This document shows positions 1-8,945 of a stretch of DNA of 64,000 nt, one piece after another. The number at the start of each line of letters is the position of its first letter. Positions within the stretch are counted from its first letter, which is position 1. Below the pieces are notes generated by a model. That model did not search any database, was not told where the DNA came from, and saw only the letters and a list, made by a program, of their open reading frames with translations. Position numbers and translations under genes: made by a program. Origin of the DNA: Actinomyces succiniciruminis (GTDB lineage Bacteria > Actinomycetota > Actinomycetes > Actinomycetales > Actinomycetaceae); assembly GCF_900002405.1 (NCBI RefSeq), contig NZ_LK995474.1, forward strand, positions 1 through 64,000, in the 5' to 3' direction.

Positions 1-685
1 TGACATGCTGGGTGAGCGCCGCCCGGGCGGCGACGGCGCGTCGGGATCCGGCCACAGCCAGGCGCTGCCCGAGGACCGGCACCACCGCGATGGCCGCCAC
101 CAGGGTGAGGGCGGCCGCGCCGGCGACCGGCCAGGTGGTGCCGATCCCGATGGCGACCACCACGGTCAGCGGCACCAGCAGGGCGTTGACGGCGGGGGCG
201 AAGGTGTGGGCGAAGAACACCTCGATGCGGTCGACGTCCTTGGTGGAGCGGGCCAGCAGGTCGCCGGAGTGGGCGGTGGTGAGCACCCGCGGGGCGCGGC
301 GGGCCAGGGCCCGGAACAGTTCGGCGCGCAGCAGCTCCAGGGAGCTGAAGGCGACCGTGTGACCGAGGAACTGCTCGCCGTAGCGCAATGCGGCCTTTGC
401 CAGGGACATGACCACCATGGCGCTCAGCACCGGCCAAACCGAGGGAGCGGGGCCGCCGGCGGCCAGGTCCTGAGCGGCCTCGACCACGGCGTGGGCGGCC
501 AGGGCGAGCATGGCCACGCCGAGCAGTTGGCCGGCCACCCGGCAGACGGTGGAGGCCAGCAGTGGCGGCAGGACCGGCCGAGTGACCGTGAGCAGCCAGC
601 CGACCAGCGCGCGGCGGGAGGGGCGGGCGGCGTCGCCGGGGGCAGGAGCCGTGGCGTTGGGGCGGGGCGGGGTTGGCGTGCTCAT
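1..685 (-). CDS. ABC exporter permease-ATPase, CydC-like (partial)
   Basis: The 5' part of a gene that runs off the left edge; 228 codons are visible from an ATG. The visible part is the membrane domain of a fused permease-ATPase exporter: hydrophobic segments at about residues 45-67, 83-100, 160-180 and 185-205, and the cytosolic-loop motif STKDVDRIEVFF near residue 145 that is typical of type IV ABC exporters. The ATPase domain is outside the window. Its ATG overlaps the TGA of the upstream gene by 4 bases (ATGA), so the two half-transporters are translationally coupled and should form a heterodimer. In related bacteria such pairs are annotated CydD/CydC (cysteine-glutathione export for cytochrome bd assembly) or as drug exporters; nothing seen here decides the substrate. 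Confidence 0.8.
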   Translation of the reverse strand, partial: MSTPTPPRPNATAPAPGDAARPSRRALVGWLLTVTRPVLPPLLASTVCRVAGQLLGVAMLALAAHAVVEAAQDLAAGGPAPSVWPVLSAMVVMSLAKAALRYGEQFLGHTVAFSSLELLRAELFRALARRAPRVLTTAHSGDLLARSTKDVDRIEVFFAHTFAPAVNALLVPLTVVVAIGIGTTWPVAGAAALTLVAAIAVVPVLGQRLAVAGSRRAVAARAALTQHV

Positions 686-2568
686 CGCAGGGTGCCCTCC
701 GCAACGGTGACCACCCGGTCGGCGGCGGTGGTTGCCCCGGCGCGGTGGGAGACGGTGATGACGGTGCGGCCGACCGACAGGCGCTCGATGGCGTCGATAA
801 TCGCGGCCTCGCTGGCCAGGTCGACCTGGCTGGTCGGCTCGTCGAGCAGCAGCAGGGGCCGGTCGGCGAGGAAGGCGCGCGCCAGGGACAGGCGCTGGGC
901 CTGGCCGCCGGAGAGCCGGGAGCCGCGCTCGCCGACGTCCGTGTTCAGGCCGTCGGGCAGGGCGCGAACCTCGTCGGCCAGGTTGGCGGCCTGCAGCGCC
1001 TGCCACATGCGCGCCTCGGTGGCGCCGGGGTCGGCCAGGCGGAGATTGTCGGCGATGGTGCCGGTGAACAGCCAGGTGGTCTGGTCGACCACGGCGCTGG
1101 CGGCCCGGATGGCGTCCTGGGTGGCGGCGGTGGAGGCGATGCCGTCCACGCGCACGGTCCCGGCGGCGGGCAGCAGGTCCCCGCGGATGAGGGCCATGAG
1201 GGTGGACTTGCCGGCGCCGGAGGCGCCGACGACGGCCACACGCTCGCCGGGGGCAAGCTCCAGGTTTACGTCGGCCAGCACGGTGACCGGGGCGGGCGGC
1301 TTGGGACGCGGGTGGGCGGCGGGTCCGGGGTGTCCTCCCGGATGCCCACGGGTTGCTGAGGCGCCGGGGTGGCCCCCGGGGTGCCCGCCGGCGTCGGCGG
1401 GGCGTGGCTCCCAGACGGCGGTGACGCCGCGCAGCGAGACCATGGGCGCGCCGGTGTGCGCAGCCGCGCCCGGGCCTGCGGGCCCGTCGGGGTCCGGCTG
1501 TGGCGCTGCGCCGTCGGGGCGGCGGCGGGCCAGGACGCGGCGCAGGGCCCGCTGGTTGGCCATGCCGCCCATCCCCACGTAGAAGAAGCTGCCGACCCGG
1601 TCCAGTGGCTGCAACAGGATGCAGGAGACCAGCACCAGCGCGAGGGCGCCGTCGAGCCCGATCGCCCCGGAACCCAGGCGGGTCAGGGCGAGGGCGGTGG
1701 AGGCGGTTACCAGGAACAGGGAGAACAGGCCGTCGGTGACCAGGATGACCAGCTGGTTGCCTGCCAGCAACCGCATCACCGCGCGGCGGTTGGCCTCGCC
1801 GAAGGCCTCCAGGTCGGCGGCGCGACGGTTGGCGGCGCGGGCCAGCACCAGTGTGGTCAGGCCCTGGATGGCGTCGAGGTATTCGGCGCTCAGCCGCATC
1901 CGCTGCGCGCGCGAGTTGGCCGAGGAGCGGCGCAGTCGCCGGTGCAGGAAGACGATGAACGCGGGCACCCCTACGAAGGCGGTCGCCAGCACTAGTGCGC
2001 TGAGCGGGTCGACCGTTGCCCCGAGCAGCGCCAGCACCAGCAGCGGGGAGGCAATAGCGGCGATCGTGGGCACGAGGAAGGTCTGCCGGTAGGCGGCCAC
2101 CCGCTCGGCCCCGTCGGTAAGCAGGGTGACGGTGGCGCCGGTGCGGGCCGACGCGTGCGCGGGGCCGAGGTCGAACAGGTGGGCGAGTACCTGACGGCGC
2201 AGCGCCCCCTCCTGGGTGGCGGCGCTGGCCTGGGCAAGGTAGTGGACGGCTGCCGCGCACACGGCGGAGCCGAGGGCGGCCATGGCGGCGACGATGAGGT
2301 GGTGGGCCGCAGCACCGGGCGCGGCGGCTGCGCCGGCGAGCGTGGCCAGTGCGGGGGCCGAACTCGCCACGGAAGCGAGGGCGCGGGCCACGGCAATCAG
2401 CACCCACGCCTCGGCCAGGGAGCCGACTGCGGTCAGCACGGCGGCCGCCGCATTCGCGAGGGCGCCAGCGCGGGTGCCGAGCCTGGGCTTGGAGGCAGCG
2501 ACCGCCGCTGGGTCGGCGGCAGAACTGCCAGAGCCACGGGGGCGGTCGGCGGGCTGCGTCTTCATCAT
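682..2568 (-). CDS. ABC exporter permease-ATPase, CydD-like
   Basis: A 628-residue half-transporter with an N-terminal membrane domain (about residues 40-330) and a C-terminal ATPase. Visible ATPase motifs: Walker A GASGAGKST at 447-455 with Lys454, signature LSGGQ at 552-556, Walker B LLLLDE with Asp576 and Glu577, and a VSH switch histidine. A Gly/His/Pro-rich low-complexity linker containing GGHPGG repeats separates the two domains. The start chosen is the first of two consecutive ATGs; AGGTGATC lies about ten bases upstream as ribosome site, and a longer frame upstream lacks coding character. It is coupled by a 4-base overlap to the next half-transporter. The CydD assignment rests on domain order and pairing only; another small-molecule exporter is possible. 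Confidence 0.82.
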   Translation of the reverse strand: MMKTQPADRPRGSGSSAADPAAVAASKPRLGTRAGALANAAAAVLTAVGSLAEAWVLIAVARALASVASSAPALATLAGAAAAPGAAAHHLIVAAMAALGSAVCAAAVHYLAQASAATQEGALRRQVLAHLFDLGPAHASARTGATVTLLTDGAERVAAYRQTFLVPTIAAIASPLLVLALLGATVDPLSALVLATAFVGVPAFIVFLHRRLRRSSANSRAQRMRLSAEYLDAIQGLTTLVLARAANRRAADLEAFGEANRRAVMRLLAGNQLVILVTDGLFSLFLVTASTALALTRLGSGAIGLDGALALVLVSCILLQPLDRVGSFFYVGMGGMANQRALRRVLARRRPDGAAPQPDPDGPAGPGAAAHTGAPMVSLRGVTAVWEPRPADAGGHPGGHPGASATRGHPGGHPGPAAHPRPKPPAPVTVLADVNLELAPGERVAVVGASGAGKSTLMALIRGDLLPAAGTVRVDGIASTAATQDAIRAASAVVDQTTWLFTGTIADNLRLADPGATEARMWQALQAANLADEVRALPDGLNTDVGERGSRLSGGQAQRLSLARAFLADRPLLLLDEPTSQVDLASEAAIIDAIERLSVGRTVITVSHRAGATTAADRVVTVAEGTLR

Positions 2569-2710
2569 GCACTTATGATCACCTAATCTCTGCCCCTCTA
2601 TGACCCCGGTCCGCCGTCTGCAGGCCCTCGGCGCATGGCCGCTGCCCGTCTGCGACCTGCCACGCGACCCGTCCGGCGAGTGCACGGGCGCGGACGGTTA
2701 GCATGACGCC

Positions 2711-3313
2711 ATGACCACACCCACGTATCTCCTCGTCGATGGGGAGAACATCGACGCCACTCTCGGCATGAGCGTGCTGGGGCGTCGCCCCGAGCCCGAT
2801 GAGCGCCCGCGCTGGGACCGCGTCCTGTCGTTCTGCGACGATCTTGCCGACGACTCCGACGGCGACGTCGGCGAAGACGAGACCCGCGCCCTGTTCTTCC
2901 TCAACGCCACCTCCGGACACATGCCCATGGGCTTCGTTCAGGCGCTGCTGGCGATGGACTACCGGCCGATCCCGCTGGCGGGCTCCGGCTCCCAGGAGGA
3001 GAAGGTCGTCGACATCGGTATTCAGCGCACCTTGGAGGCGCTGGCCGAGCGCGTCGAGTCCGGCGAGTCCGTCCATGTGCTGCTGGGCTCGCACGACGGC
3101 GACTACGTCCCCCAGGTGGAGCGTCTGCTCGACGCGGGCGCCCAGGTCGACGTGCTGTGCTTCCGGGAGTTCCTCAACACTCAACTCGCGTCGCTGGAGT
3201 CGCGCGGCCTGACCGTCTACGACCTGGAGACGGACGTCGACGCCTTCACCATTGCGCTGCCGCGCGTCCGCATCATCCCGCTGACCGAGTTCGACCCGCT
3301 CAAGTTCATCTGA
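2711..3313 (+). CDS. NYN (PIN-like) domain protein, LabA/DUF88 family
   Basis: A 200-residue soluble protein. It opens with LLVDGENID, the hallmark first strand and acidic residue of NYN-domain nucleases, and later has LGSHDGDY, the second acidic motif. NYN/LabA proteins share the PIN fold and are predicted metal-dependent ribonucleases; the acidic residues visible here are the expected metal ligands. Length fits a single-domain member. It is transcribed divergently from the ABC exporter pair and is followed by a repeat array and then a two-component pair, so context adds no clue to its RNA target. Confidence 0.8.
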   Translation: MTTPTYLLVDGENIDATLGMSVLGRRPEPDERPRWDRVLSFCDDLADDSDGDVGEDETRALFFLNATSGHMPMGFVQALLAMDYRPIPLAGSGSQEEKVVDIGIQRTLEALAERVESGESVHVLLGSHDGDYVPQVERLLDAGAQVDVLCFREFLNTQLASLESRGLTVYDLETDVDAFTIALPRVRIIPLTEFDPLKFI

Positions 3314-3364
3314 CGCTGTGGGCGGCGGAGCCGCGCCTCGCGAGGAGCGGTTCCGCCGCCACAA

Positions 3365-3426
3365 CGACCGACCTCGACACGTAACTTCGACCGACCTCGA
3401 CACGTAACTTCGACCGACCTCGGCGG
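3365..3426. repeat. 23-bp interspersed repeat, locus A
   Basis: Two perfect 23-bp units followed by a 16-bp partial unit. Each unit begins CGACCGACCTCG and continues ACACGTAACTT. Read on the minus strand this is the CCGAG-GTCGG core shared with four other loci in the window. It lies between the NYN gene and the response regulator gene. Confidence 0.85.
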
Positions 3427-3503
3427 AGGAGACCGGTCGGGGAAGTGACGCGGAAACACATTCCACACTCCCACCACGCGTCCAGGAGACTCCCAGAATC
3501 GCC

Positions 3504-4265
3504 GTGCACAGTGGCGGCATGGACCGCACCCACGATTCTCAGCAGACGTCTCACGAGGCCCGCCTCCTCGTGGTGGACGACGAGCCGAACATCCGCGACC
3601 TGCTCGCCTCCTCGCTGCGCTTCGCCGGCTTCGAGGTGCTTACGGCGGCGGACGGCAACGGCGCCCTGCGCGGCGCCGAAGAGGCCGACCCCGACCTGAT
3701 CGTGCTGGACGTCATGCTGCCGGACATGGACGGGTTCACGGTCGCGCGGCGCCTGCGCGAGCGCGACGTAACCATCCCGATCCTGTTCCTGACCGCCCGC
3801 GATGACATGGCGGACAAGGTGCAGGGCCTGACCGTCGGGGGCGACGACTACGTCACCAAGCCCTTCGGCCTGGAGGAGGTCGTAGCCCGTATTCGCGCGA
3901 TCCTGCGCCGCACCCGCGCCCTGGAGGGTGAGGACGACGGCATGGTGCGCGTGGCCGACCTGACCCTGGACGAGGACGCCCACGAGGTGCACCGCGCCGG
4001 CGTCGAGGTGGACCTGTCCCCCACCGAGTTCAAGCTGCTGCGCTACCTCATGCTCAATGCCGGCCGCGTAGTGTCCAAGTCGCAGATCCTGGACCACGTG
4101 TGGGAGTACGACTGGAACGGTGACGCCGCCATCGTGGAGTCCTACATCTCCTACCTGCGCCGCAAGGTGGACCAGATCTCCGGCGCCGACGGCAAGCCGG
4201 TCGCCCCGCTGATCCAGACGCGCCGCGGCGTCGGCTACATGCTGCGCGAACCCAAGGCGGGTTGA
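3504..4265 (+). CDS. OmpR/PhoB-family response regulator
   Basis: A 253-residue DNA-binding response regulator. The receiver domain (about 20-135) has the acidic pair Asp25-Asp26, the phosphoacceptor Asp69 in LIVLDVMLPDMDG, and Lys119 in VTKPFG. The C-terminal winged helix (about 150-247) shows LSPTEFKLLRYL and the QTRRGVGYML hairpin typical of the family. The start taken is GTG; an in-frame ATG five codons later is an alternative, with AGGAG upstream of both but at long spacing. The stop overlaps the start region of the kinase gene, so the pair is one operon. The signal is not evident. Confidence 0.93.
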   Translation: MHSGGMDRTHDSQQTSHEARLLVVDDEPNIRDLLASSLRFAGFEVLTAADGNGALRGAEEADPDLIVLDVMLPDMDGFTVARRLRERDVTIPILFLTARDDMADKVQGLTVGGDDYVTKPFGLEEVVARIRAILRRTRALEGEDDGMVRVADLTLDEDAHEVHRAGVEVDLSPTEFKLLRYLMLNAGRVVSKSQILDHVWEYDWNGDAAIVESYISYLRRKVDQISGADGKPVAPLIQTRRGVGYMLREPKAG

Positions 4266-5947
4266 GCGTGCGCGCCACCGTGATGGACACGGTGCGCCGC
4301 CCACCCACAGGTCGCCAGTACCGGCCGGTCCGCCGCGGGCGCTGGCACCTGCTGACCGACTTCAAGCGGGCGTGGCGCGCTCAACCGCTGCGCAGCCGCC
4401 TGGCCCTGATCACCACCGGCCTGCTGACCGTCGGACTACTCGCCTCCTCGGTCTCCGTCACCTCGTTGCTCTACGACCAGCTGCTCGGCCAGGTGGACGA
4501 CCAGTTGAAAGCCACCGCGCAGGCCATCGGCACCCAGGGTCTGACCGCCCTCAGCACCAGCCGTTCCAGTAGCTCCAGCAGCGACTCCTCCATGCCCTCC
4601 ACTTATTACCTGGAGGCCCAGTATCTCGACGGCGAGAACGGCCAGATGATCTCCACCGACACCGCCGACAAGTACGGGGTACCCATCATCGGCACCCTGT
4701 CGGTGGATCAGGCCGTCGCACAGGCCTCCGACCCAAAGCTGTTCACGGTCGACTCCAACCAAGTGCACCATCAGTGGCGGGTCATCGTCCTGCCGATCAA
4801 CGACCGCACCAGCGGTGAGCACATCGGCGTGGTCGCCATCGCCCTACCGCTCAGTGACGTAATGGAGACGGTTGAGCAGACACGCCTGGTGGTTGCACTC
4901 ACCGACGTGTCTGTAGTTCTGCTCGGCGCCATGGCCGCCGCGTACCTGGTGCGGCGCTCCTTCCGCCCCCTGCGCCAGATCGAGGGCGTGGCCGGGCAGA
5001 TCGCCAGCGGCGACCTGTCCGCCCGCGTCCCCGTTACCGAGCCGCCGACGACGGAGGTCGGCTCCCTGCAGCGCGCCCTGAACACGATGCTGCAGCAGAA
5101 TGAGCAGGCCTTCGACGTGCAGGTCGTGGCCCAGGAGCGCATGACCCGCTTCGTCTCCGACGCCTCCCACGAACTGCGCACGCCCCTGGCGGCGATTCGC
5201 GGCTACGGCGAGCTGTACCGCATGGGCGGCGTACCGACCGAGCGCACCGCCGAGGTCATGGGGCGGATCGAGTCGGAGGCCTCCCGCATGGGGCGGCTGG
5301 TGGACGACCTGCTGCAGCTGGCCCGCATGGACGAGGGCCGGGAGATGGTCATGGCCCCGGTGGACTTGACGCAGATCGCCGCCGGGGCGCTGACGGACAT
5401 GATGGTGCTGGCCCCCGACCGCGACTGCGCGCTCATCCCGCTTGACGACGCCGACGGCGAGGCGCCCCCAACGATGGTCCTGGGCGACCGGGACCGCCTG
5501 TCCCAGGTGCTTACCAATCTGCTGGGCAACGTAACCCGCCACACCCCCGAGGGCTCCCCGGTGGAGATCGCCGTCGGCACGGTGGACCGGCCGCTCGCGC
5601 CCGGGGTGGGTCGGCCCGCCGACCGCCCCACCGCGAGCCGGCAGCCCGCCGCCGGTGCGCGCGCACCGCAGGGGCCGACCGTCGTCGTCGAGGTGCGCGA
5701 CCACGGGCCGGGCGTGGCGGAGGCGGACGCGGAGAAGGTCTTCCAGCGCTTCTACCGGGCCGACACCTCCCGCAACCGGGAGACCGGCGGCTCCGGGCTG
5801 GGGCTGTCGATCGTGTCGGCCATCATCGCCCGCCACGGCGGCACCGTGCGCATGGACCAGACGCCCGGCGGCGGTGCCACCGTGCATATCGAACTGCCCG
5901 CCCTGGTTACCGCGCCCGAGGAGAGCACCCCCAACACCCCGCAGTAA
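4262..5947 (+). CDS. two-component sensor histidine kinase
   Basis: A 561-residue membrane kinase that should phosphorylate the regulator just upstream. Order: membrane segment about 46-70; extracytoplasmic sensor 71-208 with a serine-rich stretch near 98-110; second membrane segment about 209-231; HAMP; HisKA with His303 in SDASHELRTPL; HATPase with N box LTNLLGN, DHGPG and GSGLGL. A proline/alanine-rich insertion interrupts the ATPase domain before DHGPG. The start is TTG overlapping the previous TGA (TTGA); GTG two codons later or ATG seven codons later are alternatives. Domain order resembles actinobacterial MtrB/TcrY-type kinases, but a specific assignment is not justified. Confidence 0.9.
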   Translation: MSVRATVMDTVRRPPTGRQYRPVRRGRWHLLTDFKRAWRAQPLRSRLALITTGLLTVGLLASSVSVTSLLYDQLLGQVDDQLKATAQAIGTQGLTALSTSRSSSSSSDSSMPSTYYLEAQYLDGENGQMISTDTADKYGVPIIGTLSVDQAVAQASDPKLFTVDSNQVHHQWRVIVLPINDRTSGEHIGVVAIALPLSDVMETVEQTRLVVALTDVSVVLLGAMAAAYLVRRSFRPLRQIEGVAGQIASGDLSARVPVTEPPTTEVGSLQRALNTMLQQNEQAFDVQVVAQERMTRFVSDASHELRTPLAAIRGYGELYRMGGVPTERTAEVMGRIESEASRMGRLVDDLLQLARMDEGREMVMAPVDLTQIAAGALTDMMVLAPDRDCALIPLDDADGEAPPTMVLGDRDRLSQVLTNLLGNVTRHTPEGSPVEIAVGTVDRPLAPGVGRPADRPTASRQPAAGARAPQGPTVVVEVRDHGPGVAEADAEKVFQRFYRADTSRNRETGGSGLGLSIVSAIIARHGGTVRMDQTPGGGATVHIELPALVTAPEESTPNTPQ

Positions 5948-5950
5948 CCC

Positions 5951-6012
5951 CGCCGAGATCGGTAGTACTTACGTGCCGAGTTCGGTTGAAGTTACGTGCC
6001 GAGATCGGTCGG
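5951..6012. repeat. 23-bp interspersed repeat, locus B
   Basis: Two diverged 23-bp units and a partial third, each starting CCGAGATCGG or CCGAGTTCGG and ending TTACGTG. The array starts four bases after the stop codon of the histidine kinase gene, in the same orientation as that gene. Confidence 0.85.
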
Positions 6013-6132
6013 CGCGACGACGAACGGGGTACGCGCGCGCAAAAGGTGGCGGGTAGAACACCCCGTGGGCTTCAAGTTCGCAGCCGGTAGTCCTACCATG
6101 ACTCCGTTTCATCTCATCTTGGAGGCTTTCTC

Positions 6133-7347
6133 ATGAGCCAAATGGACGTGATCGACGCGCCCCAGTGGCTGCTCCCCGCGTTCGTACGCAGTGCGAAGGC
6201 GGTCGGCGCTACCGCGCCGGTCGAGCAGATCCGCACCACCGGGGAAGAGCTCGTCTCCCTGTGGACGAGCCCCGACCGGCACTTCCATAACCTCAAGCAC
6301 GTCATCAACATGCTGGCGCGCGTCGACGAGTTGGCCGACGAGTCCCACAACCCCGACGTCATGCGGCTGGCCGCCTGGTACCACGGGTGCGTGTTCTGTA
6401 CCGCGCAGGAGTCGACCTATCGACGCAATGGCGGCGAGGATGAGGTGGCCTCCGCCGCCTACGCCGCCAAGAGCCTGCAGGCACTCGGCGTGCCCGACCA
6501 GACCGTGGACCGCGTGTGTGCGCTCATCCTGAACCTCAAGCGCCACAACCTCGCCAAGAACGACATTGACGCCCAGGCCCTCTCCGACGCGGATCTGGGG
6601 GCGTTGGCCGTAGAGCCGCAGCAGTACAAGAGCTACCGGGCAGCGGTGCGCGAGGAGTACGCCCACATCCCCCTGGAGGACTTCCTGCGCGCACGCCTGG
6701 CGATCATCACCCGGCTGCTGGACCGCGAGACGCTGTTCTCCTCCCCGCTGGGCGCCCGTTGGGAGCTGCCCGCACGGGAGAACCTGGAGGCGGAGAAGCG
6801 TCACCTGGAGAACAAGCTGGCGCAGCTACCGCCGTCCGCGCAGCAGCCCCACCCCACCGCGTCGACCGCAGACTCCGGGGCCGACGCGCATGAGCAGCCC
6901 GATGCGGTTGCTGCAACGCCACTCCAGCCGGAGGCAAGTAGCCCAGATACGCGGGACCGGTCCGTGCAGTTGGGTGGTTTGGAAGCGGCCGCCGACGCCG
7001 ACGTCGTTCCCTCGGAAGTCCGGCCCGTCGCGCCCGCGCGCGCCACGACCGCCTCCGCGGCCACACCGCCGGAGGCGGCCCGCGCGCATCGACGTGCTCC
7101 CCGGGACCCGGATGAGTTGCACACGACGTCCCTGGAGTCGTGCGCGGATGAGCTCGACCAGCTGTTGTCCAAGCCGCGTCCGGGCGAGGAGGGCCCGACC
7201 GACCGTGCCAGCGTGGCGGAGGCGGAGCGCGCCAAGCTGGCCGAGAAGCTGCGCGCCAAGTGTGAAGAGGCCAAGGCGCTGCGGGAGGCGCGCACGGGCG
7301 AGTTCGCGCCCATCACCGAACCGATCCTCGGCTCCTCCGCCGACTGA
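6133..7347 (+). CDS. HD-superfamily phosphohydrolase-like protein with degenerate dyad
   Basis: A 404-residue protein preceded by GGAGG at good spacing. Residues 1-235 match the predicted metal-dependent HD hydrolases of COG4339: FHNLKH with His52 and His56, then WYHGCVF where the usual His-Asp dyad is His84-Gly85, and a GGEDEVASA segment near 100-108. The missing Asp may abolish or alter metal binding. Residues 236-330 are low-complexity Ala/Pro-rich, and the C-terminal 70 residues are charged and helical, probably coiled coil. That tail is longer than in the family's short members. It is monocistronic as far as visible; the substrate is unknown. Confidence 0.7.
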   Translation: MSQMDVIDAPQWLLPAFVRSAKAVGATAPVEQIRTTGEELVSLWTSPDRHFHNLKHVINMLARVDELADESHNPDVMRLAAWYHGCVFCTAQESTYRRNGGEDEVASAAYAAKSLQALGVPDQTVDRVCALILNLKRHNLAKNDIDAQALSDADLGALAVEPQQYKSYRAAVREEYAHIPLEDFLRARLAIITRLLDRETLFSSPLGARWELPARENLEAEKRHLENKLAQLPPSAQQPHPTASTADSGADAHEQPDAVAATPLQPEASSPDTRDRSVQLGGLEAAADADVVPSEVRPVAPARATTASAATPPEAARAHRRAPRDPDELHTTSLESCADELDQLLSKPRPGEEGPTDRASVAEAERAKLAEKLRAKCEEAKALREARTGEFAPITEPILGSSAD

Positions 7348-7664
7348 AGCGGCAAACTGTCCAGAATCGGCACGAACGCCCTCCACGCCCGCTGACAACG
7401 AATCACGAGCGGCGTCGTTTCAACGTTTCGCGCCGGGCCGGCCCGCGCCCGCAGGACGTTTATGCCGTTGCCGGACATTCGCGTCGGCGAGGTCACCAAA
7501 GTCCACAGGTGCGGTTCGTGCAGGGTGAATCCACAGAGATCGACGGCGGTGGATGCAGGCGCCTCAACTCAATCCCTACGGTGATTTCAAGCGCCGCGGC
7601 TGCGGCGTCGCCCACAAGTCCGGGCCACAGGGGCTCCGGACCATTTCACCGAAAGGCTCCCGCC
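7348..7664. other. intergenic, no feature recognised
   Basis: About 317 bases between the HD-like gene and the WXG100 gene. Two TCCACAG words occur (near 7500 and 7530) but not as proper DnaA boxes. A promoter for the WXG100 gene must lie here but I could not identify it with confidence. Confidence 0.4.
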
Positions 7665-7970
7665 ATGCCCGTCTTCGCCGTCGACACCCAAGCCGTCACC
7701 GACACCGCCGTGCGCGCCCGCACTCGCATCTCCACCATCCAGACCGAGGTGGACGGAATGCAGGGCGACATCTCGCTGCTCCAGTCCTCCTGGACGGGTG
7801 GCGCCTCCGATTCCATGGCCGCCTGCGCCGCCGACTGGCACGTCACCGCACTGCAGGTGCAGGCGAGCCTGGATGCGATCAGCCAGGCCCTGGACCAGTC
7901 GGCCGTCTCCTACGACGACGCCGAGACCGCCAACTCCGGTCGCTTCAGCTACCAGGCCCCGCCCGCCTGA
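7665..7970 (+). CDS. WXG100 (ESAT-6-like) protein
   Basis: A 101-residue protein with the central W-x-G motif (Trp43-Thr44-Gly45) between two helix-prone halves, the form of WXG100 proteins exported by type VII (ESX) systems as helical hairpins. GAAAGG lies eight bases before the chosen ATG; an upstream in-frame extension has no ribosome site and poor composition. No partner WXG100 gene, EccC-type ATPase or other ESX component lies nearby, so this is an orphan substrate here. A strong hairpin follows directly. Confidence 0.85.
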   Translation: MPVFAVDTQAVTDTAVRARTRISTIQTEVDGMQGDISLLQSSWTGGASDSMAACAADWHVTALQVQASLDAISQALDQSAVSYDDAETANSGRFSYQAPPA

Positions 7971-7978
7971 GCAGCGCG

Positions 7979-8033
7979 CACGACGGCGGGCCGCCCTCCC
8001 GCTTGCGCAGGGGGACGGCCCGCAGTCGTCGTG
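7979..8033 (+). terminator. hairpin terminator after WXG100 gene
   Basis: A long GC-rich inverted repeat beginning nine bases after the stop codon. The left arm starts CACGAC-GGCGGGCCG and the right arm ends GGCCCGC-AGTCGTCGTG with small bulges. There is no T-run, which is usual for actinobacterial terminators. Confidence 0.65.
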
Positions 8034-8111
8034 ATGGGACCGGGGTCCTGTCTAGCGGCGTCGCGGAGGCGCGTCGGCAGGCACGGCCGGACGTGTCCGG
8101 GCGACGCGGAC

Positions 8112-8501
8112 CTACACGCCCCGCAGGGGATTGAACTCGCGCCGTCGTACCGGCCGCGGACCGTCGGGGTAGCGCCAGCACCGCAGGGCCACGCACACCC
8201 CCAAAAGCAGGGCCAGCAGGGCCAACCCGCCGGTTAAGGCACCCCAATTGCCGAGCAGAAGCAGCAGTGCGATCACCGCCAGTCGCCCAAGGTTGTTGAC
8301 CCGGACCCCGTCGGCGTCACTCTCACCGCGAGTCTGCACCAGCGCCAGCACCTGCCACAGCACTCCGCCGCCGGCCAACAGACTCACCGCCCACAGTGGA
8401 CCGTCCGAGACCCGCAGTAGCCCTCCAAGCCCTACCAGCAGGAAGGGCGGCACCTCCGCGAGTACTCGCCCGGCAAGGGCGTTGGCATCCGTCCGACTCA
8501 T
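8112..8501 (-). CDS. small integral membrane protein
   Basis: A 129-residue protein with three to four hydrophobic segments (about 14-31, 35-53, 73-87 and 90-105) and a basic C-terminal tail. The start is the ATG; a TTG four codons upstream is possible. I recognise no domain. It stands alone, convergent with the WXG100 gene, and the palindrome cluster lies just upstream of it. Confidence 0.55.
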   Translation of the reverse strand: MSRTDANALAGRVLAEVPPFLLVGLGGLLRVSDGPLWAVSLLAGGGVLWQVLALVQTRGESDADGVRVNNLGRLAVIALLLLLGNWGALTGGLALLALLLGVCVALRCWRYPDGPRPVRRREFNPLRGV

Positions 8502-8586
8502 ACGCCCATCCAATACCGCGTCAATGTCCTCGGCAAGGGTGAGCTGGGAGCCGCCACCGACCCGGGGCCGAACGCCCGAGTGGCAC

Positions 8587-8684
8587 GCCGTCTACTACGC
8601 CGGTTCGGGCTTTAGTACGCCGGTTAGGTGTTTGCTGAAGGCTCCTCAGCCCTTCAGCAAACACCTAACCGGCGTAGTAGACGC
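8587..8684. repeat. nested long palindrome
   Basis: A perfect 26-bp inverted repeat (8616-8641 and 8651-8676) with a 9-base loop; the arm begins TACGCCGGTTAGG. A second, outer inverted repeat pairs 8587-8605 with 8666-8684 (18 of 19 bases), re-using part of the right arm, so two alternative hairpins compete. It lies in the gap between the groEL end and the small membrane protein gene. Confidence 0.85.
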
Positions 8685-8945
8685 CGAAGGGGCGTACCCA
8701 ACGCTCCCCGCGGACCCACAGTCCCAGCGCCTCCAGGCCACGGCTTCCCGAAGGCCCACGCTAGGCACCACACTCCAAACCCGAACAGCCTCACCGGCTC
8801 TTCCGGTTTGAGGGTGCGGTACGGGTGGGTGTTCGGTGCCGTTGTTCGGGCCCCTGTGGCGGGTCTGCACACTCGAGTAGAGAGCCCTGAGACGGAATCC
8901 GCGTGATTGTGCGGATTTGACCTACGACCCTGGTGTCATGACAGT

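Noticed and set aside
1-2568. Firm CydDC assignment for the exporter pair
   Set aside because: No cydAB or other cytochrome bd gene visible and motifs are generic to heterodimeric ABC exporters.
7490-7540. Possible DnaA boxes (TCCACAG words) as a replication origin
   Set aside because: Only two partial matches, no cluster, and no dnaA or dnaN nearby.
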